Source of the DNA: TMED27 sp964350695
GTDB lineage: Bacteria > Pseudomonadota > Alphaproteobacteria > Micavibrionales > Micavibrionaceae
Assembly: GCA_964350695.1 (NCBI GenBank)
Contig: CAYGKM010000009.1
Span: 1-64,000 of the forward strand
Direction of reading: 5' to 3'
Length of the DNA: 64,000 nt
This document shows, in pieces, positions 8,957 through 17,540 of this stretch (the first letter of the stretch is position 1; each line of letters opens with the position of its first letter). A program made the position numbers and the translations under genes. A model generated the notes under the pieces. That model did not search any database. It was not told where the DNA came from and saw nothing but the letters and a program-made list of their open reading frames with translations.

Positions 8957-8985
8957 TAGACATAATTTTTTATTTTTGATATCAC
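8957..8985 (+). promoter_or_regulatory. Promoter for cdd
   Basis: TAGACA at 8957-8962 and TATCAC at 8980-8985 with a 17-bp T-rich spacer (TAATTTTTTATTTTTGA). It is a slightly degenerate member of the GACATAA promoter type. AGGAGA follows at 8995-9000 as the ribosome site. Confidence 0.55.
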
Positions 8986-9007
8986 GCTCACATCAGGAGA
9001 TATGAGT

Positions 9008-9445
9008 ATGACAATAGCAATTCCAGCAGATAAAGTAGAGCCGCACCTTCGAGAGCTATTTGAGGCCGCGTCGAAGGTTATGCCCAACGCGCATGCGCAG
9101 TATTCAAAGCATCCAGTTGCGTCCGCTCTTCGCTTTAAGGGCAATGAGACAATATATGCGGGGGTGAATGTTGAGAATGCCGCTTACCCCCTCGGGATGT
9201 GCGCCGAGGCGAATGCGATTGGTTCGGGGGTTACCGAGCAGGGTGGTGAAGTGAAGATCGAGGATATCGTGATTGTCGGTCCTAAAGACGCATTATGTAC
9301 GCCGTGCGGCGGGTGTCGCCAACGCATTCGTGAATTTGCCGATGCGGCGACGAGAATCCATGTTTTCAATCGCAATGGTGATTTGTTAAAAAGTTATACT
9401 ATGGACGAGCTTTTGCCGGATTCCTTCGGCCCTGATAATTTATAA
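9008..9445 (+). CDS. cdd: Cytidine deaminase
   Basis: Zinc-dependent deaminase that converts cytidine and deoxycytidine to uridine and deoxyuridine in pyrimidine salvage. The zinc/catalytic motif MCAEANAI (Cys-Ala-Glu) and the second motif CTPCGGCRQ give the three Cys ligands and the catalytic Glu. NVENAAYPLG is the substrate-binding segment. AGGAGA ends only one base before the ATG at 9002 but 7 bases before the ATG at 9008, so MTIAIPADK (145 aa) is the likelier start. This is the short tetrameric class. It converges on the DUF3253 gene with 2 bases between stops. Confidence 0.93.
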   Translation: MTIAIPADKVEPHLRELFEAASKVMPNAHAQYSKHPVASALRFKGNETIYAGVNVENAAYPLGMCAEANAIGSGVTEQGGEVKIEDIVIVGPKDALCTPCGGCRQRIREFADAATRIHVFNRNGDLLKSYTMDELLPDSFGPDNL

Positions 9446-9447
9446 AT

Positions 9448-9735
9448 TTACGCTTCCGGCTGTGTGTTTTCCGCGCGTGCGAAACGAATAATTCCTTTAA
9501 TCTCGGCGTTTGGGTCTTGCGGTTTGCCTTTGCGGGTGATGACCATCATGTCGGCTTGCGCGAGGAGGGCGGCTTGCTGGCGGATAGGCTTTAAGAGCCT
9601 GCGCCAGAGGCGTTCATCAGGCTCCAGTGCCTTGGCGACCAAAGACGGGCAAATCGAGAATTTCTGACCCTGTTCTTCAAGAAGTTGAAGAATAGTGTCT
9701 TGGATCAGTTTATCGCTTTTCATTTTTTGTTTCAT
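9448..9735 (-). CDS. DUF3253 domain protein
   Basis: A 95-residue protein of the DUF3253 family. It is a winged-helix-like small protein with the typical core: ILQLLEEQGQ, KFSICPSLVAKALEPDE, WRRLLKPIRQQAALLAQ and a VITRKGKP strand before the last segment. No biochemical role is established for the family; a DNA- or ligand-binding fold is inferred only. AAGGAA lies upstream of the start. The start could be the first or the second nearby Met (residues 1 or 5). The gene converges with cdd. Confidence 0.8.
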   Translation of the reverse strand: MKQKMKSDKLIQDTILQLLEEQGQKFSICPSLVAKALEPDERLWRRLLKPIRQQAALLAQADMMVITRKGKPQDPNAEIKGIIRFARAENTQPEA

Positions 9736-9781
9736 GTTTCATTCCTTGGGCGGGACTATATAGGGATCGGATTGAAAATTG

Positions 9782-9797
9782 CACCAAATAATTGGTG
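9782..9797. promoter_or_regulatory. Short palindrome, candidate operator
   Basis: CACCAA-ATAA-TTGGTG, a perfect 6-bp dyad with a 4-bp centre, lies between the divergent DUF3253 and DUF2336 genes, 33 bases before the latter's likely ATG. Its position near a possible promoter suggests a repressor site. It may also be chance. Confidence 0.35.
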
Positions 9798-9829
9798 AAA
9801 ATTAAGTTTTACGCGCTACACTGGTGTTT

Positions 9830-11083
9830 ATGGCACGCATGTTTTCAAAACTGTTCAAGAAAAAACCGAAAAGCTATGTCGAGCAGCGCGAGGCGCTTCA
9901 ATCTGCGGATGTAAAAGAGCGTTTGACGCTGGCGAAGAGCACCAAGACCAATAAAGAAATCCTGTATTATCTGGCGGAGAAAGACCCGGAGTCCATTGTC
10001 CGCAAGGCGGTTGCAGAGAACGAAGCGATGCCTGTGCATGTTTCGCCTGTGCTGGCGGGGGATGCGGATGAAGACGTGCGGATGGCGCTGGCGAAGCGTT
10101 TATTCGCGTTACTGCCGGATGTTTCCCAAGACAAACAATCGCAGATTTATGCGTTTGTGGTGCAGGCTTTGGGGACGCTGGCGCTGGATGAAGTTTTGAA
10201 AATCCGAAAGGCACTCTCAAGCACATTAAAGGATCATGCGCATACGCCGCCGAAAATTGCGGGGCAGCTTGCGCGGGACGTCGAGCAAGAGGTGTCCGAG
10301 CCTGTGTTGCGGTTTTGCGCGGCGCTTTCGGATGAAGATTTGCTGGATATATTAAAGAGCCATCCAGATAGCTGGGTGGTGGAGGCGATTGCGGGCCGTG
10401 AAGTGGTGTCCGAGGATGTTTCGGAGGCCGTGATCGAAACCAAAGACGCCCATGGCGGGGCGGAGCTGATTACGAATGAGGGCGCACAGGTGTCTATGAG
10501 TTTGCTGCAAACGATTGTGCAGATTGCCAAGACTTTGCCGGAGTGGCAAAAGCCGATTGCGATCCGTAAGTCTTTGCCGGTGTCGATTGCCAAGGAATTG
10601 GCGGAATTTGTGGACGCGTCTGTGCGCGAGCTTTTATATACGCGTGGTGATTTTGATGAAAACACGACAGAAGAGATCGCGGCGGTGTTCAGGCGGCGCG
10701 TGGATTTTGCCGATGAGCAGGAAAAAGAAGACCCGCGCCAGCGTTTGAAGCGGTTGATCGCCGAGGGTGGGTTGAGCGAGGAGACGGTTTCGGACGCGCT
10801 GGCGATGCGTGACCGCGAGTTTGTGGCGGCGGCAATTGCTCATATGGGCAAGACTACGCCCGAGAAGGTAAAGAGCATATTGGATATGCAGGCGGCGAAG
10901 CCGATTGTCTCGCTGGCTTGGCATGCGGGGCTTTCGATGCGTATGGCATTGCAGCTTCAAAAGGAGGCGGCGCAGGTCAGCCCGAAAGAAATCCTCTATC
11001 CCAAAGGTGGAACGGATTTTCCGATGGAGGAAGAGGATATGATCTGGCAGCTTGAGTTTTTGGGGCTTCGGTCTTCAAAATAA
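9830..11083 (+). CDS. DUF2336 domain protein
   Basis: A 417-residue alphaproteobacterial DUF2336 protein. It shows repeated helical, HEAT-like units: VKERLTLAKSTKTNKEILYYLAEKD, ESIVRKAVAENEAMPVHV, DEDVRMALAKRLFALLPDV, and the pattern VLRFCAALSDEDLLDILKSHPDSWVVEAIAGR. It has no signal peptide or membrane helix. The function is unknown. The starts GTG 9824, ATG 9830 and ATG 9839 are all possible and none has a clear ribosome site; ATG 9830 was chosen. The terminal codons run up to the promoter of the next orphan at 11085. Confidence 0.8.
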   Translation: MARMFSKLFKKKPKSYVEQREALQSADVKERLTLAKSTKTNKEILYYLAEKDPESIVRKAVAENEAMPVHVSPVLAGDADEDVRMALAKRLFALLPDVSQDKQSQIYAFVVQALGTLALDEVLKIRKALSSTLKDHAHTPPKIAGQLARDVEQEVSEPVLRFCAALSDEDLLDILKSHPDSWVVEAIAGREVVSEDVSEAVIETKDAHGGAELITNEGAQVSMSLLQTIVQIAKTLPEWQKPIAIRKSLPVSIAKELAEFVDASVRELLYTRGDFDENTTEEIAAVFRRRVDFADEQEKEDPRQRLKRLIAEGGLSEETVSDALAMRDREFVAAAIAHMGKTTPEKVKSILDMQAAKPIVSLAWHAGLSMRMALQLQKEAAQVSPKEILYPKGGTDFPMEEEDMIWQLEFLGLRSSK

Positions 11084-11084
11084 A

Positions 11085-11113
11085 TTGACATAACTTTTTT
11101 CATATTGTAGCTT
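11085..11113 (+). promoter_or_regulatory. Promoter for the 11123 orphan
   Basis: TTGACA at 11085-11090, spacer of 17 bp beginning TAACTTTTTT, then a weak -10 TAGCTT at 11108-11113. The predicted start of transcription falls 0-4 bases before the ATG at 11123, leaving no room for a ribosome site. It is a member of the GACATAA promoter type. Confidence 0.55.
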
Positions 11114-11122
11114 CTCCGAGTT

Positions 11123-11812
11123 ATGACATCTAGCTTTCAAAAAATAGGGTTTTTCGATCACGTCGATGACGTGATTGCTTCAATGCAAGACTGCGAGCTT
11201 TCGAAGGCTGATTTTACAATGCCGAATTTCGGTGAAGTCGGCGTTTATGTTGTGCATCAAAAAACGCCGTTTTCCAGCGTTATTGCGGCAGATGCTGTTG
11301 GTGAAGCTGTGTCTTTGGGATTTCGCGCTCAAATGAGCGAAGAAGACCGTATGCGCGGTCCTGATGAGTTTTTATTTGCGGCCGGCATTGTGAATGATCA
11401 ACCACGTTATTTTATTAATTGGCCAGAGCAGCGCTATATCGACTTTGAGCAGCTGCGTGACAGCGTAGACAAGGTAAAGCTTTTGCTAAAACAAACAGAT
11501 TATGAAGGTTTTAAACAGCTTCCTAATAGTGATTCATATGTTTGTTTAGGGCCGTTTTCTCCTGCTGATGCAAAATTGGTTACCAATGTTATCGGGCGGA
11601 TTTTGAGTTATCAATCGGATAGCCAGACCCCTTTATATCCTGATTTCGGGACTATTGGCCTTGAAACACCAGACGGTATGTATTGGGGGATTAAAAGGGC
11701 GGCTTATTTAGGTTTGTTTGAACATGAGCAAAGGTATTCTCCGCTTATCGGCGGCGACAAGCGGCCATCCTCACCACCTCCTTCTCCGCCGCCTCCTGCG
11801 GGCTGTGATTAA
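11123..11812 (+). CDS. Orphan hypothetical protein with proline-rich tail (229 aa)
   Basis: No family recognised. A soluble protein with a mixed alpha/beta look (VGVYVVHQKTPFSSVIAAD, FAAGIVNDQPRYFINWPEQRYIDF) and a short C-terminal run of Ser and Pro (KRPSSPPPSPPPPAGCD) that may be a flexible tail or adaptor ligand. There is no signal peptide or membrane segment. No Shine-Dalgarno sequence precedes the ATG and the promoter abuts it, so translation from a leaderless mRNA is likely. Base composition is more AT-rich than in mdh downstream. Confidence 0.7.
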   Translation: MTSSFQKIGFFDHVDDVIASMQDCELSKADFTMPNFGEVGVYVVHQKTPFSSVIAADAVGEAVSLGFRAQMSEEDRMRGPDEFLFAAGIVNDQPRYFINWPEQRYIDFEQLRDSVDKVKLLLKQTDYEGFKQLPNSDSYVCLGPFSPADAKLVTNVIGRILSYQSDSQTPLYPDFGTIGLETPDGMYWGIKRAAYLGLFEHEQRYSPLIGGDKRPSSPPPSPPPPAGCD

Positions 11813-11905
11813 TTAAAGCCCATACATTTTTCTTCCCCCTTGCCCGTGCAGCTTAAAGGCGGTAGTTTTTTGGTGTGATTTAATTTCAAGCAAAGGATTC
11901 TCCCC

Positions 11906-12904
11906 ATGAAAGCTCCAGTACGCGTTGCCATTACAGGCGCAGCAGGTCAAATCGGATATGCCCTTCTTTTTCGCATTGCCAATGGATCAATGCTCGGCCC
12001 TGATCAGCCCGTTATTTTGCACCTTCTTGAGATTACGCCTGCGCTTGGCGCGCTTGAGGGCGTGGTGATGGAGCTGAATGATTGTGCGTTTCCATTGCTT
12101 CACGGCATTGTCGCGACAGACAAGCTCGACGTTGCGTTCAAGGATGTTGATTATGCGCTTCTTGTGGGGTCAATGCCGCGTAAAGACGGGATGGAGCGTA
12201 AAGATTTGCTCACCGCGAATGGCGGAATTTTCGGGCCGCAAGGTAAAGCATTGAATGATTATGCGAGCCGCGATGTTAAGGTTCTGGTTGTTGGTAATCC
12301 TGCGAATACAAACGCGTTGATCGCGCAGCAAAATGCGCCTGATCTTGACCCCACATGTTTTACGGCGATGGTACGCCTAGATCATAACCGTGCGATTTCG
12401 CAGCTTGCGGAAAAAACGGGTGTGCATTCCACGGATATTACGAAGATGACAATCTGGGGTAATCACTCTGCGACGCAGTATCCGGATATTTCAAATGCGA
12501 CCGTGAAGGGCGCGGATGCGGCTTCTAAGGTTGATAATGCATGGTATGAGGGTGAGTTTATCCCGACTGTGCAGCAGCGCGGCGCGGCGATTATTAAGGC
12601 GCGCGGTGCGTCTTCTGCGGCGAGCGCAGCCAGCGCGGCGGTCGACCATATGCGTGATTGGGCGCTTGGCACGCCGAAAGGGGACTGGGTGTCCATGGCT
12701 GTGCCGTCTGATGGCTCATACGGCATCGAGGAGGGCGTGATTTACGGTTATCCTGTGACATGCGCGGGCGGTAAATACACAATCGTTCAGGGCCTTGAAA
12801 TCAGCGATTTCTCACGCCAGAAAATGGATGCGACCGATAAGGAGCTTCGTGAGGAGCGCGCGGCCGTTGAGGATCTTTTGGGCGATAGTCAAAAAGCCGC
12901 TTGA
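11906..12904 (+). CDS. mdh: Malate dehydrogenase (type 2 family)
   Basis: NAD-dependent malate dehydrogenase (332 aa), oxidising malate to oxaloacetate in the TCA cycle. The Rossmann motif ITGAAGQIGYALLFRIA opens the protein. MVRLDHNRAISQLAEKTG carries the substrate Arg and catalytic Asp, and WGNHSATQYPD the catalytic His. These are features of the cytosolic/Thermus-like MDH group, not the mitochondrial-like one. AAGGA at 11893-11897 is 8 bases from the ATG. In many alphaproteobacteria mdh directly precedes sucC. Here 6.9 kb of accessory genes separates them. Confidence 0.93.
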   Translation: MKAPVRVAITGAAGQIGYALLFRIANGSMLGPDQPVILHLLEITPALGALEGVVMELNDCAFPLLHGIVATDKLDVAFKDVDYALLVGSMPRKDGMERKDLLTANGGIFGPQGKALNDYASRDVKVLVVGNPANTNALIAQQNAPDLDPTCFTAMVRLDHNRAISQLAEKTGVHSTDITKMTIWGNHSATQYPDISNATVKGADAASKVDNAWYEGEFIPTVQQRGAAIIKARGASSAASAASAAVDHMRDWALGTPKGDWVSMAVPSDGSYGIEEGVIYGYPVTCAGGKYTIVQGLEISDFSRQKMDATDKELREERAAVEDLLGDSQKAA

Positions 12905-12931
12905 TAATTTCCATAGTGTATATTAAAAAGG

Positions 12932-12955
12932 ACTCTTCATAATATTAAGAAGAGT
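12932..12955 (+). promoter_or_regulatory. 5' hairpin covering the ribosome site of the 12959 gene
   Basis: ACTCTTC (12932-12938) pairs perfectly with GAAGAGT (12949-12955) around a 10-base AT loop. The 3' arm includes the AAGAAGAG purine run that would serve as Shine-Dalgarno for ATG 12959. The stem could mask initiation. It could also work as a weak end signal after mdh, though no T-run follows. Confidence 0.5.
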
Positions 12956-12958
12956 TTG

Positions 12959-14179
12959 ATGAGTAGCCGCACGTCTGAACATTCCCGTTTTCCATTCACG
13001 GATGAAATCTCGCCGTTCGAACTGGCAGAGGTCCAGTATAAGCTGCTTCAAGGTCATCATCCCTTATACACTTGGGGGAGGGCCGCAGGTCTGCGCGATG
13101 ATCAGATTATGGATCGGCTGCAATGCCGGCAAAATCGATATTCGGCCTATAAAAAAGGCCCGATTGCCATGCCGTATGATCCTTCGGTTATTCTTGATTA
13201 TCTAGAGGGGATTGGGGTGCATCCATCCTATGTGATGCATGGCGGCGATCACGATAATGATGGTCATGCGCTGCCTTTGAGCTTGGTGAAGGTTCTCGCG
13301 CAAGTGGCCAGTGATAATTATTTTTCCGCAGAAGATAGAAATGAAGCGATGAACGCACTTTATGCGGAAGATCGAAAATTTTATGAGTGGTCTTCGCGTT
13401 ACCTTATTATCGGTGAAATCGAGAAGTTATGGGAAGCCGAAGTCCCTGTAAAAACCACGAAAGCGGATCATGTCTTTTCAAACGTGTTTTCTCTTCAGCG
13501 CAGGTTGAGCAATGTCTTTTGCTCGGATATTCGTGATCGTTTATATCGCGCCGAGCTTATGGCTTCGGCAAAAATAGACCGCTATGAAGGAGCGTTGCAA
13601 ATGCGGCACCAGCTTTTGGCGGAGCGCTGCGATATTGAGCAAGAGCGGTTTGATTATGCGTCTGATGTGATCGATCAACTGGAAGATATTCTCTTTGATG
13701 AAGAAACAGACGGGTATATTGATAGGCTTATTGAATTTGTTGATGATCAATCGTGGCTTAATGATTTTACAACGCGTGAGGCATGGTTATTGGCGGCAGA
13801 ACAGCTCAAGAAGCGGGGTTCTGACCTTTTTAAGTTATTAGATAGCCAGGCAATCCACGGGCGCGCCGTTATAAACGGGCGCGAGGTGAAGTGGCCGGAA
13901 ACGGTGGAGATGTTCTGCAGGACTTATTATGATTATCATGATGCAGAAGTTGAGCTGTCCGTTTTGGATGGGGATACCCAGGACGCTCATGATGAGATTG
14001 TCGAGTTTGGGCGTTGGAGAAGAGATCAGGAAGCTTCAGGGGATTTAGAACTGTATAAGGCGGCGCATATTATTCATGCCTTACACCTTGATACGATCAG
14101 AAAATCTATTTCTGTAGGTTTGGGACATCGGCTCGCCTCTTCTTTGGGCGCAAATCAACGCGGAGGCCCGGGGGGTTAG
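12959..14179 (+). CDS. Orphan hypothetical protein (406 aa)
   Basis: No family recognised. It is an acidic, soluble, helical protein. Its N-terminal third (SPFELAEVQYKLLQGHHPLYTWGRAAGLRDDQIMDRLQCRQNRYSAYKKG) looks like a DNA-binding helix-turn-helix followed by a linker, but this is only a visual impression. The centre is coiled-coil-like (MRHQLLAERCDIEQERFDYASDVIDQLEDILF). No membrane or signal segment is seen. TTG 12956 and ATG 12959 are alternatives; the purine run at 12947-12954 supports ATG 12959. Its stop interlocks with the stop of the convergent gene (shared TTAG). Confidence 0.7.
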   Translation: MSSRTSEHSRFPFTDEISPFELAEVQYKLLQGHHPLYTWGRAAGLRDDQIMDRLQCRQNRYSAYKKGPIAMPYDPSVILDYLEGIGVHPSYVMHGGDHDNDGHALPLSLVKVLAQVASDNYFSAEDRNEAMNALYAEDRKFYEWSSRYLIIGEIEKLWEAEVPVKTTKADHVFSNVFSLQRRLSNVFCSDIRDRLYRAELMASAKIDRYEGALQMRHQLLAERCDIEQERFDYASDVIDQLEDILFDEETDGYIDRLIEFVDDQSWLNDFTTREAWLLAAEQLKKRGSDLFKLLDSQAIHGRAVINGREVKWPETVEMFCRTYYDYHDAEVELSVLDGDTQDAHDEIVEFGRWRRDQEASGDLELYKAAHIIHALHLDTIRKSISVGLGHRLASSLGANQRGGPGG

Positions 14180-15033
14180 CAGCCGTCTCCGGCATCGGAC
14201 AGAGCGGTCATTTTCTTTATTTCCCGTTCTACGCGGTTTTCGAAGCGTTTATAGGAAGCGCGCGCGGTGAGGGGGGTTCGCCCGCTATAGAAGAATCCTT
14301 TATTCATGGCGACGGCCTCGCGCATTGCGGGGTTGCTGATATTGGCCAATGTAAAGGGCGAGTTGCGGCGACGTAAGGTATAGAATTCTTTGGCGAGCGG
14401 CATGCCGAGCATATGGGTGATGTAATGGTCTGTGGTGGTCACGGCGCTGCCCTTGATCTGGCGGAGCTGCGCGGTTTCATCGATGATCTGATAGGCCTTT
14501 ACGAGCGCCGAGATATCGGGGTCATAGCGCATGGCGAGGATTTCGGCTTTCAGATATTTATTGTTGTTTTTTACGGTGGCGTGGCCGCGATTGTTGAATT
14601 CAATCGCGTTGGCGTAGTTGGCGTAGCCGAGCTGCGCGCCGTAATGTTTCATCACGCCCAGCCATGTTGCGTCAATATATTGGAATATTCCGCGCGCGGA
14701 GGAGTTGGCGGCCTCAAGGTGGCGGCCTAGATCGCTTTCCATGGAGGCTTTCAGGATGAGGAGGTCAAAATCGACGCCTGTTTTGAGCGAGGCGCGGTAT
14801 AGCGCGTTGATCATGGCGGGGTCTTGGCCGCGGGCGGCGACGAAGGCTTTTAAGCTCCGCACGGAGGAGAGCATTTTTTGATCGGTGCTTTGCAGGATGA
14901 TGCGCGCGTTATGCGGCTGCGTTTGTGCGCACACAGGCGCGCCGATTGATGGAGTGGCTTTTGGCATCGCCATGGCGGATGCGGGCAACAGGAAAAGAAG
15001 ACAGAGAATGAAAAAACGCATGGAAGAAATCAA
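14176..15033 (-). CDS. Secreted lytic-transglycosylase-like protein
   Basis: A 285-residue protein with a signal peptide (residues 1-22, MISSMRFFILCLLFLLPASAMA) and a lysozyme-like/SLT core. The catalytic Glu is likely E99 in KASMESDLGR, followed by the SLT-style SSARGIFQYIDATWLGVM block (residues 111-128), which matches the usual S-A-x-G-x-F-Q pattern. Such enzymes cleave the MurNAc-GlcNAc bond in periplasmic peptidoglycan. The C-terminal 130 residues are not recognised. Two Cys, one near the mature N-terminus and one at the C-terminus, could form a disulfide. The gene lies downstream of a second SLT-like gene on the same strand. Confidence 0.78.
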   Translation of the reverse strand: MISSMRFFILCLLFLLPASAMAMPKATPSIGAPVCAQTQPHNARIILQSTDQKMLSSVRSLKAFVAARGQDPAMINALYRASLKTGVDFDLLILKASMESDLGRHLEAANSSARGIFQYIDATWLGVMKHYGAQLGYANYANAIEFNNRGHATVKNNNKYLKAEILAMRYDPDISALVKAYQIIDETAQLRQIKGSAVTTTDHYITHMLGMPLAKEFYTLRRRNSPFTLANISNPAMREAVAMNKGFFYSGRTPLTARASYKRFENRVEREIKKMTALSDAGDGC

Positions 15034-15117
15034 CCCGAGAGTTTTGAAATGGAAAAGGTGTATATCCTTTAATCCTGACAGAAAAGTCTCAAAGCTATCC
15101 TAATTTTAGATTGGATT

Positions 15118-16638
15118 TTATGGTTTGTTTGGAGTTGGGGTTGCTGTAGCCGCAGGTGCGGGCGCTAATGCCACTGCTGCGTCTTCTTGCGTTGGGAGCG
15201 GGATGCCGAGTGCGGTCATGCGCGCTTTGGCGTCTGCGGCGTCAAAGGCACTTTTGAAGAAACGGGGGTTTTCGACATGCTCCATTACTGGCCATGCAGG
15301 GGAGTATGCTAACAAAACATACTCATAGCCCTCTACGGCCCAAGCCTTATTCCAATTTGCTTGTGTTGTGCGGTTGTTTTCTAGGTTGTCGTCAACTCTT
15401 GCTCTGTCTTTTTGGTAGTAGGTCATGACTTCTTCTACAGTAGGGTCACGTGTTAGTTCTAATTGTTCTTTAACTCTTGTAATTGCGCCCTCTCCACCGT
15501 TATAGGCGAATAAAGCTGCAACTTGAGAGCCGTATTTTTCAGTGTAATAGCCCATTAGGTTCACTGAAATTCGTGTTGCCATGTCTCTATCTTTGAGGTC
15601 GGCTTCTGTAACACTTGTTTTCCCTATGGCTCTTTGAAGCTCAGGGCTGTTTCTCAAAGCGCCGTTTACGGTGGCCAATTTCATTTGTGCAAAGCCGAGT
15701 ACTGCTGAATCTTTAGTGTTCACAGGGTTTTCTGTAAATCGCGCTGATTCTTGAAACATTTGGTTGGCATGCAGATAAGGGTCTAGTTTTACTGTTGCGG
15801 TTTGGTTGTATAGCTCAACTTCACTTACAATGTCTTGGAGTATACCGCGTTTTCTTGCGGCTTCGGCGCTATCACCTGAAATCTCTGCAAGTAGGTCTGG
15901 TCTTAACAATGATCGTTGGTTTACAACGTTAACAATGTTGAATTCTTTACTAAAATTTCTTGCAACCTCGATAATAGACCCTTCTCTATTTTTCGGGTCA
16001 TCTACCCATTCGACGATGCGTTGGTTACGAGCCTGAATAACAGGGTCGTTCTCAGGGTCATTGGGGTCTGAGCCTTTGGGCGGGAAGAAGCTGTTAAGGA
16101 TGCTTAAGCCTTCTGCCCTTGTATCCGAGCTAAAGAGCTTGAGCAGTGCCATTAAGAGTATACCAAAGCCATCACCAGCATCCATGCGCGGGTTTTCGAC
16201 GCGCAGGACGCTCCATTTGTCATTTTTGTCTTTAATTTTGCGTGTGCCATCGGGGGTTGTTGCATCAAGAAGTTGCACGGGTTTTTCTTCTACTTCTACG
16301 GCGGGCGCTCGCTCGCGCGAGTTGGGCGTGTCTTTGACGGCATCATATTCTGTGCTTAATGCGCCTCGTGGCCGTGTTTCTGCGGTGGTGTCGGGGGGGG
16401 TCACATCCTCTACCGGGATGTCTCCGGCTGCGGCGCGCTCAAATGTTTCGCGTTCTTTTGATGTGTCTTGCTCAGCTTCCTCAGCTTCTTGTGTTTCGGC
16501 AGGGGGCTCTTCCGCGGGTGGTTTTTCTTCTTGATCACGTAGGCGCAGGTCTGTGGGCATGCCATCGCTGATTGGTGGCAAGTTTTTGGCGGTTACTTCT
16601 TCATTAATAGGTGGGATTTGATCCTTAGGATCAGCCAT
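15118..16638 (-). CDS. SLT-domain protein with long disordered N-terminus, no signal peptide
   Basis: A 506-residue protein. Residues 1-150 are acidic and Pro/Glu-rich (disordered). Residues about 152-185 include a short hydrophobic stretch (DGFGILLMALLKLF). A lytic-transglycosylase-like domain follows at about 285-395. Key features are E297 in MFQESARF, SAVLGFAQMK (311-320) for the usual GLMQ block, and FAYNGGEGAI (377-386) for the AYNAGPG block. There is no signal peptide, so export would need another route or the enzyme acts after delivery by a device, as with virion or secretion-system transglycosylases. GAGGGTG lies before the ATG. The tail is Ala/Pro-rich. Confidence 0.75.
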   Translation of the reverse strand: MADPKDQIPPINEEVTAKNLPPISDGMPTDLRLRDQEEKPPAEEPPAETQEAEEAEQDTSKERETFERAAAGDIPVEDVTPPDTTAETRPRGALSTEYDAVKDTPNSRERAPAVEVEEKPVQLLDATTPDGTRKIKDKNDKWSVLRVENPRMDAGDGFGILLMALLKLFSSDTRAEGLSILNSFFPPKGSDPNDPENDPVIQARNQRIVEWVDDPKNREGSIIEVARNFSKEFNIVNVVNQRSLLRPDLLAEISGDSAEAARKRGILQDIVSEVELYNQTATVKLDPYLHANQMFQESARFTENPVNTKDSAVLGFAQMKLATVNGALRNSPELQRAIGKTSVTEADLKDRDMATRISVNLMGYYTEKYGSQVAALFAYNGGEGAITRVKEQLELTRDPTVEEVMTYYQKDRARVDDNLENNRTTQANWNKAWAVEGYEYVLLAYSPAWPVMEHVENPRFFKSAFDAADAKARMTALGIPLPTQEDAAVALAPAPAATATPTPNKP

Positions 16639-16695
16639 TATGTAACACCCTCATGTTTCTTCAATTTGTAAGAATTAATCTTCTTATTTTCTTAC

Positions 16696-16728
16696 ATTAT
16701 AAAGATTGAGGGTTAAGAAAGTCTTAAC
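16696..16728 (-). promoter_or_regulatory. -10 box with overlapping inverted repeat before the SLT gene
   Basis: On the minus strand TATAAT lies at 16701-16696. A perfect dyad GTTAAGA-N3-TCTTAAC (16712-16728) covers the expected -35 position, where no good -35 box is seen. This is the layout of a regulator-dependent or repressed promoter. The dyad also lies just after the stop of the upstream gene and might be a weak terminator, but lacks a T-run. Confidence 0.45.
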
Positions 16729-16735
16729 GGGATGT

Positions 16736-17431
16736 TTACATGTTAAAGCTGAGAGATGCGTCTCTGCTTGGCCCTGAGGAGGCGGCGTACGTAATTTCGG
16801 TTGGTTTCGGCTCTGGCAGCACTTCAACGGATGCAAGTTTTACCTCAGGTTTTTCTTCGAGTTTCAGCAAAGGATTAGGCTCTTGTGTTTTATCGTATAA
16901 AGCTTCGAGCAGATGTGCGGGTGCTATTCCTGCTTTATCACCTGCGAACGCGGCAAAGTGCTTCAGGTCGTCTAGAGAAACAGGCTGGCTGCCAATATCA
17001 TTCATGTATTGTTTCACTTGTGCCTCAACACGCAGTGCATAGGCTCTATCTGCCCATGGATCCATGCCCAAGTGGTCAATTTCTTGTGTGTCTTGTTCGG
17101 ATGCCGCTGCATTAATTGCAGATTCGTTCCCCAGCAAAAGAGTCATGATACTGTCTTCTGCGGGTTTAATATTATGATTAGGGAAAAATTGCTCAAGCGT
17201 AGAGCCGACGATGGCTCTTTGTTCTTCAGGCCCTAAATCTGCATCAAGGGCGCGCGCCATATGGGCATTCAGCGCGGCGGATTTATCGGCGTCTGTTAAA
17301 CTTGGAAGCCCGGGAAGGTCGTGTAGCACGCTGGAAAGCTGATCAGGGCTAACGCGGTGTAGCATGCCGCTCTCCGCGAGTTCGTCGCGCAAGCCTGCTA
17401 TTGATCCTATTCTGCCTGTGGGGTTAGCCAT
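16736..17431 (-). CDS. Orphan hypothetical protein (231 aa)
   Basis: No family recognised. An acidic soluble protein; the N-terminal two thirds are helical (LRDELAESGMLHRVSPDQLSSVLHDLPGLPSLTDADK and neighbours) and the last 50 residues are Pro/Glu/Lys-rich and probably disordered, ending SRDASLSFNM. There is no signal peptide. It lies between the coiled-coil gene and the SLT gene on the same strand, has its own promoter (17502-17531), and has an AGGGTGTAAT-type leader that resembles the SLT gene's GAGGGTGTTA leader. The shared leader style and position suggest the three genes work together. Confidence 0.68.
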   Translation of the reverse strand: MANPTGRIGSIAGLRDELAESGMLHRVSPDQLSSVLHDLPGLPSLTDADKSAALNAHMARALDADLGPEEQRAIVGSTLEQFFPNHNIKPAEDSIMTLLLGNESAINAAASEQDTQEIDHLGMDPWADRAYALRVEAQVKQYMNDIGSQPVSLDDLKHFAAFAGDKAGIAPAHLLEALYDKTQEPNPLLKLEEKPEVKLASVEVLPEPKPTEITYAASSGPSRDASLSFNM

Positions 17432-17501
17432 TTATTACACCCTAAAATTAATTAAATCTTTGTTTTTATTGTTATTTTTATAAATTTTTGCTTACCCCTT
17501 T

Positions 17502-17531
17502 ATTCTACATCATTTTCGGTAATGCTGTCAA
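17502..17531 (-). promoter_or_regulatory. Sigma-70-type promoter for the 16736-17431 gene
   Basis: On the minus strand TTGACA at 17531-17526 and TAGAAT at 17507-17502 with an 18-bp spacer. It lies just past the stop codon of the upstream coiled-coil gene and leaves an AT-rich leader of about 65 bases. Confidence 0.65.
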
Positions 17532-17540
17532 AATTCGGGG

